Positions 25,764 through 35,756 of a stretch of DNA of 64,000 nt are shown in pieces. Both the position numbers and the translations under genes were made by a program. The notes under the pieces were generated by a model. That model did no database searches and had not been told where the DNA came from. It was given only the letters and a program-made list of their open reading frames with translations. Each line of letters begins with the position of its first letter. The first letter of the stretch is position 1. This DNA is from Chryseobacterium sp. JJR-5R (GTDB lineage: Bacteria; Bacteroidota; Bacteroidia; Flavobacteriales; Weeksellaceae), in the NCBI RefSeq assembly GCF_034047335.1, contig NZ_CP139137.1, forward strand, positions 1,612,001-1,676,000, read 5' to 3'.

Positions 25764-26657
25764 ATGAAAATTGAGCACTACCATCCGGATCTCAAATATG
25801 GGTTGATCCAACCTTGTACTCCCGTCATGAATAATTTTGGTATCGGAACCACAAATCTCGATTTAAACCACATAATGAAAATAGGAGCAGTGACAAGTTT
25901 TGTGTACACTTTATTCATTGTCAAGAAAGGTCGTATGACTTTCAGTCTGGATCATAAGGTTTATAATCTGCATTACCTCAACGTACTTCAGATTTTACCT
26001 AATAGTCTATTTGAGTTAAAATCATTCTCGCAAGATTGCGAAGTCGTAGCTCTTTCCGCTACAATGGAATTTTGTGATGGGCTCGATTTGAAATGGGGTT
26101 CATATGATTCCTTATTGGCATTGTTCCATAGTTATTCCAAAGTCCTGACATTGCCTGGCGATCTCTTAAACGGTCTTTTGTCTAATATAGAACAAATTGG
26201 AAAACTGGTCTCTCAAAACGAGGAAAGGGTATTCACAGATCAAATACTGAGATCCTACTTTTCAATTATTATTTATGAATTGTCAAATATCAGATGGAAG
26301 CCGGAGTGTAATAATCAGATAGGAAACCGTAAAGACGAGCTTGCGTTGCGATTTGTCAATCTGGTGGAAAAAAATTACCGAAACAGAAAAGATGTTCAAT
26401 TCTATGCTGATAAACTCTCTGTATCCAGAACTCATCTTACCCGCACCTTAAAAGAAGTTTTTTTCAAATCTCCTAAAAAGATCATTGAAGATAAAATCAT
26501 TACAGAGGCAAAGCTTCTGTTGACCAAAAGCGATCACAACATTCAATCTGTTTTTGACCGACTCAGTTTTGATACTCATGCTGAATTTACTAGATTCTTT
26601 AAGAACAGCACTGGATTCAGTCCAAGCCAATATAGGTCTACTGTCAGCTTCTGCTGA
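25764..26657 (+). CDS. AraC-family transcriptional regulator
   Basis: A 297-residue protein with a cupin-like sensing half and a C-terminal pair of helix-turn-helices (about 200-292): YADKLSVSRTHLTRTLKEVF, then IQSVFDRLSFDTHAEFTRFFKNSTGFSPSQYR, the AraC signature. It sits 137 bases upstream of the RND pump genes, on the same strand, and is a candidate activator of them. TAATTTTG at 26768-26775 is a -7-like box for the pump operon. The inducer is not visible. Confidence 0.85.
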   Translation: MKIEHYHPDLKYGLIQPCTPVMNNFGIGTTNLDLNHIMKIGAVTSFVYTLFIVKKGRMTFSLDHKVYNLHYLNVLQILPNSLFELKSFSQDCEVVALSATMEFCDGLDLKWGSYDSLLALFHSYSKVLTLPGDLLNGLLSNIEQIGKLVSQNEERVFTDQILRSYFSIIIYELSNIRWKPECNNQIGNRKDELALRFVNLVEKNYRNRKDVQFYADKLSVSRTHLTRTLKEVFFKSPKKIIEDKIITEAKLLLTKSDHNIQSVFDRLSFDTHAEFTRFFKNSTGFSPSQYRSTVSFC

Positions 26658-26794
26658 TCAAAACATACATCACTTTGATGAAGAAAGAATTACTTATCCT
26701 TTCGAATTTGTTCTTTTTTGCTAAATAAAGGAATCTTTTTGACTAGAATGTCAGACCTGATAGTCAATAATTTTGCAGTTATAATATTTCATTT

Positions 26795-27970
26795 ATGAAC
26801 AGTGTAAAAAAACGATTCTTTCTGATAGTGGTTGCAGCAAGCTTTTTCACTATTTTTCAATCATGCAGTAAAAATGAGCAACCGCCACAGTTTCCGCCAA
26901 TGGAACTGCCTGTCTCCAAAGTAGAGCAGGGCAACGGACTTGTTTCCAAAAAATATCCCGCCAGTATCGAAGGTGTCACCGATGTCGAGATCAGACCGCA
27001 GGTTTCCGGCTACCTCCACAAGGTCTATGTGGATGAAGGCGCTTATGTAAGGGCTGGTCAGCCTCTTTTTCAGATCGATCCCAGAATGTATGCCGAGCAG
27101 TATAACACGGCAAAAGCCGGAGTCTCAGTAGCAAGGGCCAATTTGGCAAATCTAAAGATCGACCTTGACCGAAGAAAAGAATTGGTGAAGGAAAGCATCG
27201 TTTCCAACATCCAGATCCAGCAGGCGCAGGCGGCTTACGATGGGGCAAAGGCTTCACTCTCTCAGGCAGAGGCAACGGCACAGTCGGCAAGGATCAATCT
27301 TGAATTTTGTACCATCAAAGCACCGGTCAGCGGATATCTCAGCAGGATCAACTACCGCCTGGGAAGTATGATAAGCCCAGCTGGCGTAGAGCCAATTACG
27401 GTTCTTTCGGATTCTCACCAGGTGAATGTGTATTTCAGTATGAGTGAAAATGATTTTTTGAATTTCCAAAATTCCCAAGTTGGAAGTACGGTCGCAGAAA
27501 AGATTCAGAAATCGCCGCTGGTAGGATTGCAGATCGCCGATGGTCATCTTTACGAGGAAAAAGGGAAGATCGATGCGGTGGAAGGACAATTCAATTCCAA
27601 TACGGGATCGGTAACCTTCAGAGCTAGGTTCAACAATCCTAAAAACATCATCCGTGGCGGAAATACCGGCAAAATTGTCATCGACCAGAACTTCGACAAT
27701 GTAACGTTGTTTCCGATTGCCTCTACGGTCAATATTCAGGATAAAGTGTACATATTTTCTTTGGATAAAGATAATAAGGCTGTTCAGAAAGCCATTGAGG
27801 TCTCCGGGAAAAGCGGCACCAATTATATGGTGACCAACGGGATCAAAGCAGGAGAAACTTACATCGTTTCAGGCTTTGAAAGATTACAGCCGGGAATGCC
27901 TGTTGTTCCAAAACCTACTGATCAGCAAGCCAGCAAAACTCAAACAAAAGCTGTGGCCGGAAAAGGCTAA
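26795..27970 (+). CDS. RND efflux periplasmic adaptor (membrane fusion lipoprotein)
   Basis: A 391-residue membrane fusion protein of the AcrA/MexA type. The leader ends in a lipobox (IFQSC). Then come a lipoyl-like half-motif (EIRPQVSGYLHKVYVDEGAYVRAGQPLFQIDPRMY region), the alpha-hairpin (about 100-165), the second lipoyl half (APVSGYLSRINYRLGSMI) and a beta-barrel with FPIASTVNIQDKVYIF. It bridges the permease and the outer-membrane channel. It is the first of three co-directional pump genes, 36 bases before the permease gene. Confidence 0.9.
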   Translation: MNSVKKRFFLIVVAASFFTIFQSCSKNEQPPQFPPMELPVSKVEQGNGLVSKKYPASIEGVTDVEIRPQVSGYLHKVYVDEGAYVRAGQPLFQIDPRMYAEQYNTAKAGVSVARANLANLKIDLDRRKELVKESIVSNIQIQQAQAAYDGAKASLSQAEATAQSARINLEFCTIKAPVSGYLSRINYRLGSMISPAGVEPITVLSDSHQVNVYFSMSENDFLNFQNSQVGSTVAEKIQKSPLVGLQIADGHLYEEKGKIDAVEGQFNSNTGSVTFRARFNNPKNIIRGGNTGKIVIDQNFDNVTLFPIASTVNIQDKVYIFSLDKDNKAVQKAIEVSGKSGTNYMVTNGIKAGETYIVSGFERLQPGMPVVPKPTDQQASKTQTKAVAGKG

Positions 27971-28006
27971 GAAGCGGGTGGGATTTAATTTCAAATAATA
28001 AATTCA

Positions 28007-31000
28007 ATGTTAAAAACGATTATAAAAAGACCGGTCCTTGCGACCGTTATATCGGTGTTGCTTGTCATCTTGGGAATTGTCGGGATGAAAACGCTTCCGA
28101 TAACCTCCTTCCCGGAGATTGCCCCACCGAGTGTTACCGTAATGGCCGTTTATCCCGGAGCGAGTTCCGAAGTGATCGCGCGCTCTGTGGCACCACCTTT
28201 GGAAAATGCCATCAACGGTGTTGAAAATATGGACTATATCACATCGACCTCCAGTAACGGAAATCTGATGGTAAATGTCGTGTTCAAGCTCGGTACTGAT
28301 CCTGATCAGGCAGCTGTAAATGTACAAAACAGAGTAGCACAGGCGACAAGCCAGCTTCCTGCGGAGGTAAATCAGATCGGTGTTACCACGATGAAGCGCC
28401 AGAACAGTATTTTGGCGATGCTAACCATTTATTCTGAAGATCCATCCGTAAATGACCTGTTCATAGAAAACTACGCAAAGATCAACCTTGTGCCGGAGTT
28501 AAAACGTATCAAAGGAGTTGGTGATGCAATGGTTTTCGGTAACAAGGACTATTCTATGAGAGTCTGGCTCGATCCCCAAAAAATGGCCTCTTACAACCTG
28601 ACACCTCAGGAAGTGGCGGGTGCCATTCAGGTTCAGAATGTAGAGGCGGCACCTGGAAGATTCGGTGAAAGGAGCAAGGAAGCTTTGGATTATGTCATCC
28701 GTTATAAAGGTAAAAATACAGAGCCCTCACAATATGAAAATATGCTGATCAAGGCGGGAACTGACGGAACGACCTTGAGACTGAAGGATATTGCCAAGGT
28801 GGAATTCGGATCTTATGACTACGGAGTTTCTTCATTATATGAGAAAAAACAGGGTGTAATGGTTGCGCTTTTCCAAACTGCCGGATCAAATGCCAACGAA
28901 ATTGAGATCGCAGCACAACAAAGAGTAAAAGAGCTCTCGGCATCTTTTCCTGCCGGTGTAAAATACGAATTTGTGTACAGTTCCAAAGAATCTTTGGATC
29001 AATCGATCGATCAGGTGATTCATACTTTGATAGAAGCATTTATTTTGGTCTTCATCGTTGTGTTCATTTTCCTTCAGGACTTCAGATCGACCTTGATTCC
29101 GGCGATCGCAGTTCCGGTCTCTATTGTTGGAACGTTCTTCTTTATGAGCCTGTTCGGATTTTCGATCAACCTTTTGACCTTATTTGCCCTAGTATTGGCC
29201 ATCGGAATCGTAGTAGATGATGCCATCGTTGTGGTAGAAGCTGTTCACGCCAAAATGGAACATCGGAAACTCAACGCCAGAGCGGCTACAATGTCGGCGA
29301 TGAGTGAGATCACAGGTGCGATCTTTTCCATCACCCTGGTAATGGCGGCGGTTTTTGTACCGGTTGCTTTTATGGAAGGTCCTACAGGAATATTCTATCA
29401 GCAGTTCGCATTGACCTTAGCAATGGCGATCGTGATATCTGCAGTCAATGCATTGACGTTAAGTCCTGCCCTGTGTGCGATCTTGCTTAAACAGCACCAC
29501 GCTCCCGGTCACGGACACGAGCCGAAAAAATTATCATTTAAAGAGAAATTCTTCGCAGGATTCAACGCTTCGTTTGACAAAATGACGTTCAGATACGGGA
29601 AGTCGGTCTTATTCCTGTTAAAGAAAAAATGGGTCGCATTTACGGGTCTTGCCATCGTAATTGGTTTGACTGCTTGGATGTTTGTCATTACACCGACAGG
29701 ATTTATTCCCGATGAAGATCAGTCATTCCTGATGACAACGGTAACGCTCCCTCCAGGTTCTACACAAGCCCGTACAACGGATGTTGTCACCAGAGCTGAA
29801 CAAATATTGAGGAAACATCCCGCAGTCCACAGCATTGTTTCTGTGAACGGTCTGAATATGCTGAATTTCAGTACATCATCTTCAAGTGCGGTGTTTATGC
29901 TTAAGCTGAAAAATCCTAAAGACCGTGGTGCAGTACACGAACTCGGTCAGATAATCGGTCAGCTTCAGGGAGAGGTGAGCCAGATAAAAGAAGCATCTTT
30001 CTTTGTCTTGGGAATGCCGACCGTTCCCGGATTCGGGAATACGAGCGGTATGGAGGTCGTTCTTCAGGACAAGACCGCAGGTTCTTTGGCAAAATTCAAC
30101 GAAACGTCAAATGCCTTCATCGGAGCTTTGATGCAGAGACCAGAGATCGCAATGGCATTCACCACTTTTAATGCCTCTTTTCCACAATATGAATTGGTGG
30201 TTGATGAAGTAAAGGCTAAGCAACTGGGCGTGAATGTTTCCGATGTGATGTCTGTGATGCAGGGTTATTATGGAAGTATGCAGGCTTCAGATTTCAACAG
30301 GTTCGGAAAATACTACCGTGTCGTGATGCAGGCTCCACCGGAATTCCGTGCAGATCCTAATTCTTTAAATGGAATCAATATCAAGAATAACGTTGGACAA
30401 ATGGTTCCTGTAAGCACGGTCGCTTCACTGAAGCAAACGGCAGGTCCGGAGGTTGTCGACCATCACAATCTATTTAATTCCATAAGCATTACAGCAATGC
30501 CGGCTCCAGGATACAGTACAGGCCAGGCAATGACAGCATTGAAAGAAGTGAGTGTTAAAAGTTTACCGACAGGATTTTCTTATGATCTGAAAGGGATGGC
30601 GAGAGAAGAACAGTCTTCAGGTGGCCAGTCGGCGGTGATCTCCGGTCTGTGTTTCATCTTTGTTTACTTCATTCTTTCTGCACAGTATGAAAGTTATCTG
30701 GTTCCATTTGCAGTATTGCTGGGAATTCCCACCGGACTGTTAGGCGTTTTCATAGGAATCTCTATTGCAGATATCGCCAACAACATTTATGTGCAGGTAG
30801 CATTGATCATGCTTATCGGATTGCTTGCAAAAAATGCGATCCTTATCGTAGAATTTGCAATGCAGAGGAGAAAGGCAGGCAAAAGTCTAACGGCTTCTGC
30901 CGTGGAAGGCGCAAAAGCAAGATTGAGACCTATTTTGATGACCTCTTTAGCATTTATTGCAGGATTGCTTCCGTTATTATTTGCGACCGGACCATCAGCG

Positions 31001-31186
31001 ATCGGTAACCATTCCATCGGATATGCGGCTGTTTTCGGAATGTTGTTCGGAACTGTTCTTGGGGTATTCATTACACCTGTACTTTTCGTAGTATTCAAAT
31101 ATTTACAGGAAAGAATCAGCGGTAAACCATTAGACGAAAGTATTTGGGACTACGAGCCTTCAAAACTCGCAAAACATAATCATTAA
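28007..31186 (+). CDS. RND multidrug efflux permease (HAE1 type)
   Basis: A 1,059-residue permease with the RND layout: TM1 at 9-28, a large periplasmic loop, TM2-6 with the proton-relay GIVVDDAIVVVEAV, a second loop, and TM8-12. The family pattern PAIAVPVSIVGTFFFM, the FxGPxG-like MEGPTG segment and APGYSTGQAM also fit hydrophobe/amphiphile efflux-1 pumps such as AcrB. It exports drugs or detergents by proton antiport; the exact substrates are unknown. It forms one operon with its neighbours. Length and all core residues look intact. Confidence 0.92.
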   Translation: MLKTIIKRPVLATVISVLLVILGIVGMKTLPITSFPEIAPPSVTVMAVYPGASSEVIARSVAPPLENAINGVENMDYITSTSSNGNLMVNVVFKLGTDPDQAAVNVQNRVAQATSQLPAEVNQIGVTTMKRQNSILAMLTIYSEDPSVNDLFIENYAKINLVPELKRIKGVGDAMVFGNKDYSMRVWLDPQKMASYNLTPQEVAGAIQVQNVEAAPGRFGERSKEALDYVIRYKGKNTEPSQYENMLIKAGTDGTTLRLKDIAKVEFGSYDYGVSSLYEKKQGVMVALFQTAGSNANEIEIAAQQRVKELSASFPAGVKYEFVYSSKESLDQSIDQVIHTLIEAFILVFIVVFIFLQDFRSTLIPAIAVPVSIVGTFFFMSLFGFSINLLTLFALVLAIGIVVDDAIVVVEAVHAKMEHRKLNARAATMSAMSEITGAIFSITLVMAAVFVPVAFMEGPTGIFYQQFALTLAMAIVISAVNALTLSPALCAILLKQHHAPGHGHEPKKLSFKEKFFAGFNASFDKMTFRYGKSVLFLLKKKWVAFTGLAIVIGLTAWMFVITPTGFIPDEDQSFLMTTVTLPPGSTQARTTDVVTRAEQILRKHPAVHSIVSVNGLNMLNFSTSSSSAVFMLKLKNPKDRGAVHELGQIIGQLQGEVSQIKEASFFVLGMPTVPGFGNTSGMEVVLQDKTAGSLAKFNETSNAFIGALMQRPEIAMAFTTFNASFPQYELVVDEVKAKQLGVNVSDVMSVMQGYYGSMQASDFNRFGKYYRVVMQAPPEFRADPNSLNGINIKNNVGQMVPVSTVASLKQTAGPEVVDHHNLFNSISITAMPAPGYSTGQAMTALKEVSVKSLPTGFSYDLKGMAREEQSSGGQSAVISGLCFIFVYFILSAQYESYLVPFAVLLGIPTGLLGVFIGISIADIANNIYVQVALIMLIGLLAKNAILIVEFAMQRRKAGKSLTASAVEGAKARLRPILMTSLAFIAGLLPLLFATGPSAIGNHSIGYAAVFGMLFGTVLGVFITPVLFVVFKYLQERISGKPLDESIWDYEPSKLAKHNH

Positions 31187-31218
31187 TATAAATAGTTTGA
31201 GAGCACAAAGATAATTTA

Positions 31219-31245
31219 GAGTAGGCAAGATCATTTTGCCTACTC
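31219..31245. other. inter-gene hairpin in the pump operon
   Basis: GAGTAGGCAA (31219-31228) pairs with TTGCCTACTC (31236-31245) around a seven-base loop, between the permease and channel genes. No T run follows, so it is more likely an mRNA processing or stability element than a terminator. Its GGCAA/TTGCC core recurs in the hairpin after the operon. Confidence 0.5.
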
Positions 31246-31271
31246 GGTTATCGGCGGATAAATAAATTACA

Positions 31272-32711
31272 ATGAAATCAAATATCAGATCATATACAAA
31301 TTTTGGAGCAGTTGCGTCACTGTTGACTTTGGCCTCCTGCAACGTCCAGAAATATCAGGCGCCCGAAGCGGAACTGCCGGAAAACTTCAGAGATACGACC
31401 CAGCTGGCTGTAGCACAAGACAGTACGGTCACCAGTATTGCAAAAATTCCGTACAGGAACTTCTTTACAGACCCCACTTTATTGGCACTTATCGAAAGTG
31501 GTGTTAAAAACAACAATGACCTCAAAGTTTCCATCAAGCAGATCGAATCTGCGGCGCTAAATTACAACCGTGCTAAATGGGGAAATGTTCCGAATGTCAA
31601 TTTAAATTTAGCAACGGCCTCTATCAGCAGACCATCGGACAATAGTCTGAATGGGCTGACATTCGGACAGTTTTTGGGTCAGAGATACGTAGAGGATTAT
31701 AATTCTAATGTCTCCATTTCTTGGGAAGCGGATATCTGGGGTAAAATAAAAGGCAGGAAAGAGTCTGCTTTGGCTTCCTATCTTCAGACACAGGAAGCGG
31801 CAAAGGCTGTTCAGACACAGTTGATTGCGCAGATCGCTCAGGGATATTACAATCTTTTGATGCTGGATACGCAGCTTGATATTACCAATCAGAATTTAAA
31901 ACTGGTCAACAATACATTGAGAATGATCACCAAACAGCAGGAGCTTGGGATTACCACTAGTCTTTCTGTACAGCAACAGGAAAACACACGCGATCAGATG
32001 CTGGTGACGATACCAGTGATCGAGCAGTCTATCACCATTCAGGAAAATGCGTTGAGTATTCTAACAGGAAAAATGCCAGGCGAGATCAAAAGAACAATGA
32101 AACTGACGAATATGCTGACGCCTGAGTACAAATCTGTAGGTATTCCTGCTGAGCTTCTAAGTTACAGGCCTGATGTGAAAAGCAGTGAACTGAATGTAAG
32201 AATGGCATTTGCCAATGTAAAAGTGGCCAAAGCGAGTATGTACCCAGTTCTAAATATTACGGCTCAAGGCGGACTGAACACTTTTAACTTTAAAAACTGG
32301 TTTGATATTCCCGGATCTTTATTCGGGGCAGCTGCCGGTTCGCTGGCTATGCCATTGATCAATGGAAAACAATTGAAAACCCAGTATGAGCAGTCAAAAA
32401 TTGCAATGGAACAGTCTGAGATCAATTTCAAGCAAACCGTTTTAGTTGCAGTAGGCGAGGTTTCAAACGCCTTGGCAAACATCGAATCGGCCGATAAGCA
32501 GGAGTTGATTACTGCAGGTTTAGTGGCAAGATCTGATAAAGCGGTGACGACTTCTACTAAATTGTTCCAACAGGATATGGCCACTTATCTCGATGTTATC
32601 ACAGCTCAAAACAACAAGCTGCAGGCGGAACTGAGCTTAGCCAATATCAAAGTTCAGAAGCTGAATGCTGTCGTGAACCTTTATCGTGCGTTGGGAGGTG
32701 GTTGGAATTGA
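31272..32711 (+). CDS. RND efflux outer membrane channel (NodT/TolC-type lipoprotein)
   Basis: A 479-residue outer-membrane factor. The signal peptide ends with a lipobox (LASCNVQKYQAP), as in the NodT branch. Two OEP repeats follow, with typical segments NFFTDPTLLALIESGVKNNNDLKVS, ISWEADIWGKIKGRKES, SYRPDVKSSEL and AQNNKLQAELSLANIK. It should trimerise and accept substrates from the adaptor-permease pair just upstream. It is the last gene of the pump operon; a hairpin with a T run lies 113 bases downstream. Confidence 0.9.
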   Translation: MKSNIRSYTNFGAVASLLTLASCNVQKYQAPEAELPENFRDTTQLAVAQDSTVTSIAKIPYRNFFTDPTLLALIESGVKNNNDLKVSIKQIESAALNYNRAKWGNVPNVNLNLATASISRPSDNSLNGLTFGQFLGQRYVEDYNSNVSISWEADIWGKIKGRKESALASYLQTQEAAKAVQTQLIAQIAQGYYNLLMLDTQLDITNQNLKLVNNTLRMITKQQELGITTSLSVQQQENTRDQMLVTIPVIEQSITIQENALSILTGKMPGEIKRTMKLTNMLTPEYKSVGIPAELLSYRPDVKSSELNVRMAFANVKVAKASMYPVLNITAQGGLNTFNFKNWFDIPGSLFGAAAGSLAMPLINGKQLKTQYEQSKIAMEQSEINFKQTVLVAVGEVSNALANIESADKQELITAGLVARSDKAVTTSTKLFQQDMATYLDVITAQNNKLQAELSLANIKVQKLNAVVNLYRALGGGWN

Positions 32712-32823
32712 TCAAAATACTGATAAGATCTTACTAGAGTAATTTACTGATAATTTATCCAAATCTCATTTACACATTGAAATATTAAGAGACTCATTTG
32801 CAAAATAACATTGCTTTTTTTCT

Positions 32824-32869
32824 AAAGTTGGCAATGATCCATTGCATATAAGGTCTTGCCAACTTTTTT
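32824..32869 (+). terminator. terminator of the RND operon
   Basis: AAAGTTGGCAA (32824-32834) pairs perfectly with TTGCCAACTTT (32856-32866) over 11 bp with a 21-base loop, followed by Ts. It may also act as an operator for the TetR gene 25 bases on. Confidence 0.6.
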
Positions 32870-32893
32870 ACCAAAGCAATTTTAAAAATTAAT

Positions 32894-33475
32894 ATGTCAG
32901 ATACAGAATCAGCAATTAAAAATGCGGTCATAGAGATTTTGCTCAAAGATGGCAATTTTGGATTTACGCTATTTGACGTAGCCAAGAAGTCTAAGGTCAG
33001 CAGAACAGTGATCCATTACTATTTCCGCTCCCGTGATAATCTTTTATCGGTGGTGACCAATGAAATATTGGTAAAGATGGTCGCTCCCAGATATGATCTG
33101 TTATTTGCATCGGACAGTTTAAAAAGAAAGATAATGCTGTTTATTGAAGAATCTGAACGTGTTTGTAGATCATATCCTTATGTTGATATTTTTATAATGA
33201 TCCGATATCCTGACAGCACTAGTTTACAAAGTTTCTTTGATAGAACATTGACAGGTTTTCATGAGCTGACCGCAGAAGTTCAGGCGGCAATTGATCAGAA
33301 AAATCTAAGATACCAAGAAGTCGAGCATTTCTTTGCTGACTTATTCTCACTATCTTCCTTCTCATACATTTTTCTCAATTTTTACGAAAATATAAGAAGC
33401 CACACAGGAACAATCGTCGATAAGGAAGACAAAAATAAAGATTGCAGGATTACAAACATTCTCTTTAGCAAGTAG
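32894..33475 (+). CDS. TetR-family transcriptional regulator
   Basis: A 193-residue regulator with an N-terminal HTH (about 8-55): VIEILLKDGNFGFTLFDVAKKSKVSRTVIHYYFRSRDNLLSVV, followed by an all-helical ligand domain. It starts just after the pump operon terminator on the same strand, so it may control the pump or itself. The C-terminal domain has no family-specific signature that I can read. It appears intact, unlike the next gene. Confidence 0.85.
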   Translation: MSDTESAIKNAVIEILLKDGNFGFTLFDVAKKSKVSRTVIHYYFRSRDNLLSVVTNEILVKMVAPRYDLLFASDSLKRKIMLFIEESERVCRSYPYVDIFIMIRYPDSTSLQSFFDRTLTGFHELTAEVQAAIDQKNLRYQEVEHFFADLFSLSSFSYIFLNFYENIRSHTGTIVDKEDKNKDCRITNILFSK

Positions 33476-33525
33476 AAGATCTGGTTAAACATAAATCATA
33501 AATTATTTATTTCAAATATTATAGA

Positions 33526-33741
33526 ATGGGAATTAAAGACAGAAGAAACCGGGAAAAGGAACACATAAAGAATCTTATTATAGATGCCGCAAGAAAGATA
33601 AGCATTGAAAAAAGTATGGCACAAGTTACCATTAGAAAGATTGCCAAGGAAATCCATTACAGTACTACGATCATCTACTATTACTTTAAAAATAAAGAGG
33701 AGATCATCTCTATACTAGCTGAAACAGATATAAAGAAATAA
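33526..33741 (+). pseudogene. TetR-family fragment, DNA-binding domain only
   Basis: A 71-residue frame reads IKNLIIDAARKISIEKSMAQVTIRKIAKEIHYSTTIIYYYF then stops after NKEEIISIL. This is the complete TetR HTH but lacks the 120-residue ligand domain; the downstream bases give no continuation that I recognise. It lies 50 bases after the intact TetR gene. It could be a remnant or a stand-alone HTH protein. Confidence 0.6.
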
Positions 33742-33946
33742 CTACAGATCGCATGTGTTCCACAGTTAATCCTCAAACAAAAATTTCTGTATTCATTCAC
33801 CTCTATCCTTAAAGGAAGGTGCTGTTGGTTTATCACATTATGCGGTATGCTCTAGGAAAGCGCTGTACTTTAGATCGTGCGTTTGACGTAATTTTACAGG
33901 ATGAAAATTTTATTCAGATCTTCATATTCTGTGGTCATTAAAAAAA

Positions 33947-34969
33947 ATGTACATGAAAAATAAAATAGACTATTCCATATTGGAATTAGCAATTGTTTCA
34001 GAAGGCAGCACTTTCCAAGATACTTTGAATAACGCAATCGCGTTGGCAAAAGTGGCAGAACAAAACGATTATAAAAGATTTTGGTTCGCAGAACATCATA
34101 ACTCAGCGGCAATTGTGAGCAGTGCGACTTCCATACTAATTTCCTTTGTTGCTGGTCAGACCTCTAAGATCAGGGTAGGTTCCGGAGGAATTATGCTTCC
34201 TAACCATTCACCATTGATCATTGCAGAACAATTCGGAACATTAGCACAATTATATCCAGACAGGATCGACCTGGGTCTTGGCAGGGCTTCTGGTACGGAT
34301 CAGGTCACAGCACAGGCCATAAGGTCAGATAATATGGCCGCCGCGCATTCTTTTCCCGAAGAAGTTCAAAAAATTCAAACTTATTTTTCGGAAGATAACA
34401 AATTGTCAAAAGTGCGTGTTGCCTTTGCAGAAGGTGCGGAAGTCCCTCTCTACATTTTGGGATCAAGTACCGACAGCGCCCATCTGGCGGCAGCAAAAGG
34501 TCTGCCTTATGCTTTTGCCAGCCATTTTGCAACCTCGCAACTGCATGATGCTCTTAGGATCTACGCTCGGGAATTTCAGGCTTCTGATGAACACGCCTTT
34601 CCTTATACAATGGCCGGTATCAACGTTATTGTTGCAGATACAGACGAGCAGGCTGAACGCTTGTTGACGTCTTTGATCATTATGTTCAATAATATGCAGT
34701 CTGGTAAAAGTCTTCCATTGAGCCCACCCACAGATATGAATGATGAACTGAGAGCAGTCTTCAACCATCCAAATGTCCAACAGATGCTTAAGTTTTCATT
34801 TGTGGGGAGCAAGGATACGGTAAAAAAGAAGATATTGTCCTTCTTACACGATACCAATGCCGATGAGCTCATTACTGTATCAACTATTTTTAATTTAGAA
34901 GACCGTATTAGATCGATACGCTTATTTGCAGAATTGATGGAAGAAATCAACGGGAAACATTCAAATTAG
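33947..34969 (+). CDS. LLM-class flavin-dependent oxidoreductase (luciferase-like)
   Basis: A 340-residue TIM-barrel protein of the bacterial luciferase superfamily (F420/FMN). Family features are LELAIVSEGSTFQDTLNNAIALAKVAE, RFWFAEHHNSAAIVSSATSILISFVAGQT, IRVGSGGIMLPNHSPLIIAEQFGTLAQLYPDRIDLGLGRASGTD. These fit the group 1 alkanal-monooxygenase-like subfamily seen often as stand-alone oxidoreductases. ATG 33947 and 33953 are both plausible. It is a single gene after the TetR fragment; its substrate is unknown. Confidence 0.85.
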   Translation: MYMKNKIDYSILELAIVSEGSTFQDTLNNAIALAKVAEQNDYKRFWFAEHHNSAAIVSSATSILISFVAGQTSKIRVGSGGIMLPNHSPLIIAEQFGTLAQLYPDRIDLGLGRASGTDQVTAQAIRSDNMAAAHSFPEEVQKIQTYFSEDNKLSKVRVAFAEGAEVPLYILGSSTDSAHLAAAKGLPYAFASHFATSQLHDALRIYAREFQASDEHAFPYTMAGINVIVADTDEQAERLLTSLIIMFNNMQSGKSLPLSPPTDMNDELRAVFNHPNVQQMLKFSFVGSKDTVKKKILSFLHDTNADELITVSTIFNLEDRIRSIRLFAELMEEINGKHSN

Positions 34970-35148
34970 ACGAGCTTTTTATTTTCTGAAGCGCACAATT
35001 TTTTGGCATTAAAGTTAATAAATTTGTTGTTTGACAATCTCAAGTTAACCATTAACCCATTTTGGATACAACCTTTTTGTTTTGGATACGTTGCGTATTT
35101 CAAAAATCTTGAAATTTGTATCATCAAATATTTAAAATAAAAAATAGA

Positions 35149-35553
35149 ATAAGTCAAACATTAAAGGGAAAGGTGGTCATCGTCACAGGTGCATCTAAGG
35201 GAATTGGTGCAGGTATTGCTCGTGAAGTCGCAACTGCCGGAGTCAAAGTAGTAGTTAATTATTCTTCTAGCAGAGAAGGGGCTGATCAAGTTGTGAATGA
35301 TATAACGAGTCAAGGAGGTCAGGCTGTTGCCATACAAGGTGATGTCTCAAAAAATGAAGACGTAAAGAAACTTTTTAAAAGTGCTGAAGAAGTGTATGGA
35401 ACTGCCCACGTCGTCATCAATAATGCAGGTGTTTACGAATTTGCACCGCTTGAGCTGATAACCGAAGAATCATACAGAAGGATGTTTGACATTAATATGC
35501 TGGGAATCCTTTTAACATCTCAGGAAGCAGTCAGGGTTTTCAGATCACACTAA
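35149..35553 (+). pseudogene. short-chain dehydrogenase with lost start codon and lost C-terminus
   Basis: The frame reads SQTLKGKVVIVTGASKGIGAGIA (a TGxxxGIG cofactor site), NNAG and a typical helix to SQEAV, then diverges and stops at 35553. The expected start codon is ATA (35149-35151) where homologues begin with M, an ATG-to-ATA change, and the only upstream start is TTG 35116. The part with YxxxK is absent. It is therefore unlikely to give an active enzyme. Confidence 0.7.
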
Positions 35554-35756
35554 AAAAAACAGAATCTACTAGTATTCCGATCATCCAAAAATTGCTTCTG
35601 TCCTTAATTGCATTATAATTATAGAATAACAAATTTCAAATTTTAGTCTATATATGCATCTAGCGCCAATAGATGACCGTTGAAGCAACTTATAAAACAT
35701 AATTATTCTGCTTTTTAAATTACAATTATTGAGAACAAGTCCTCAATTGAATTGTT

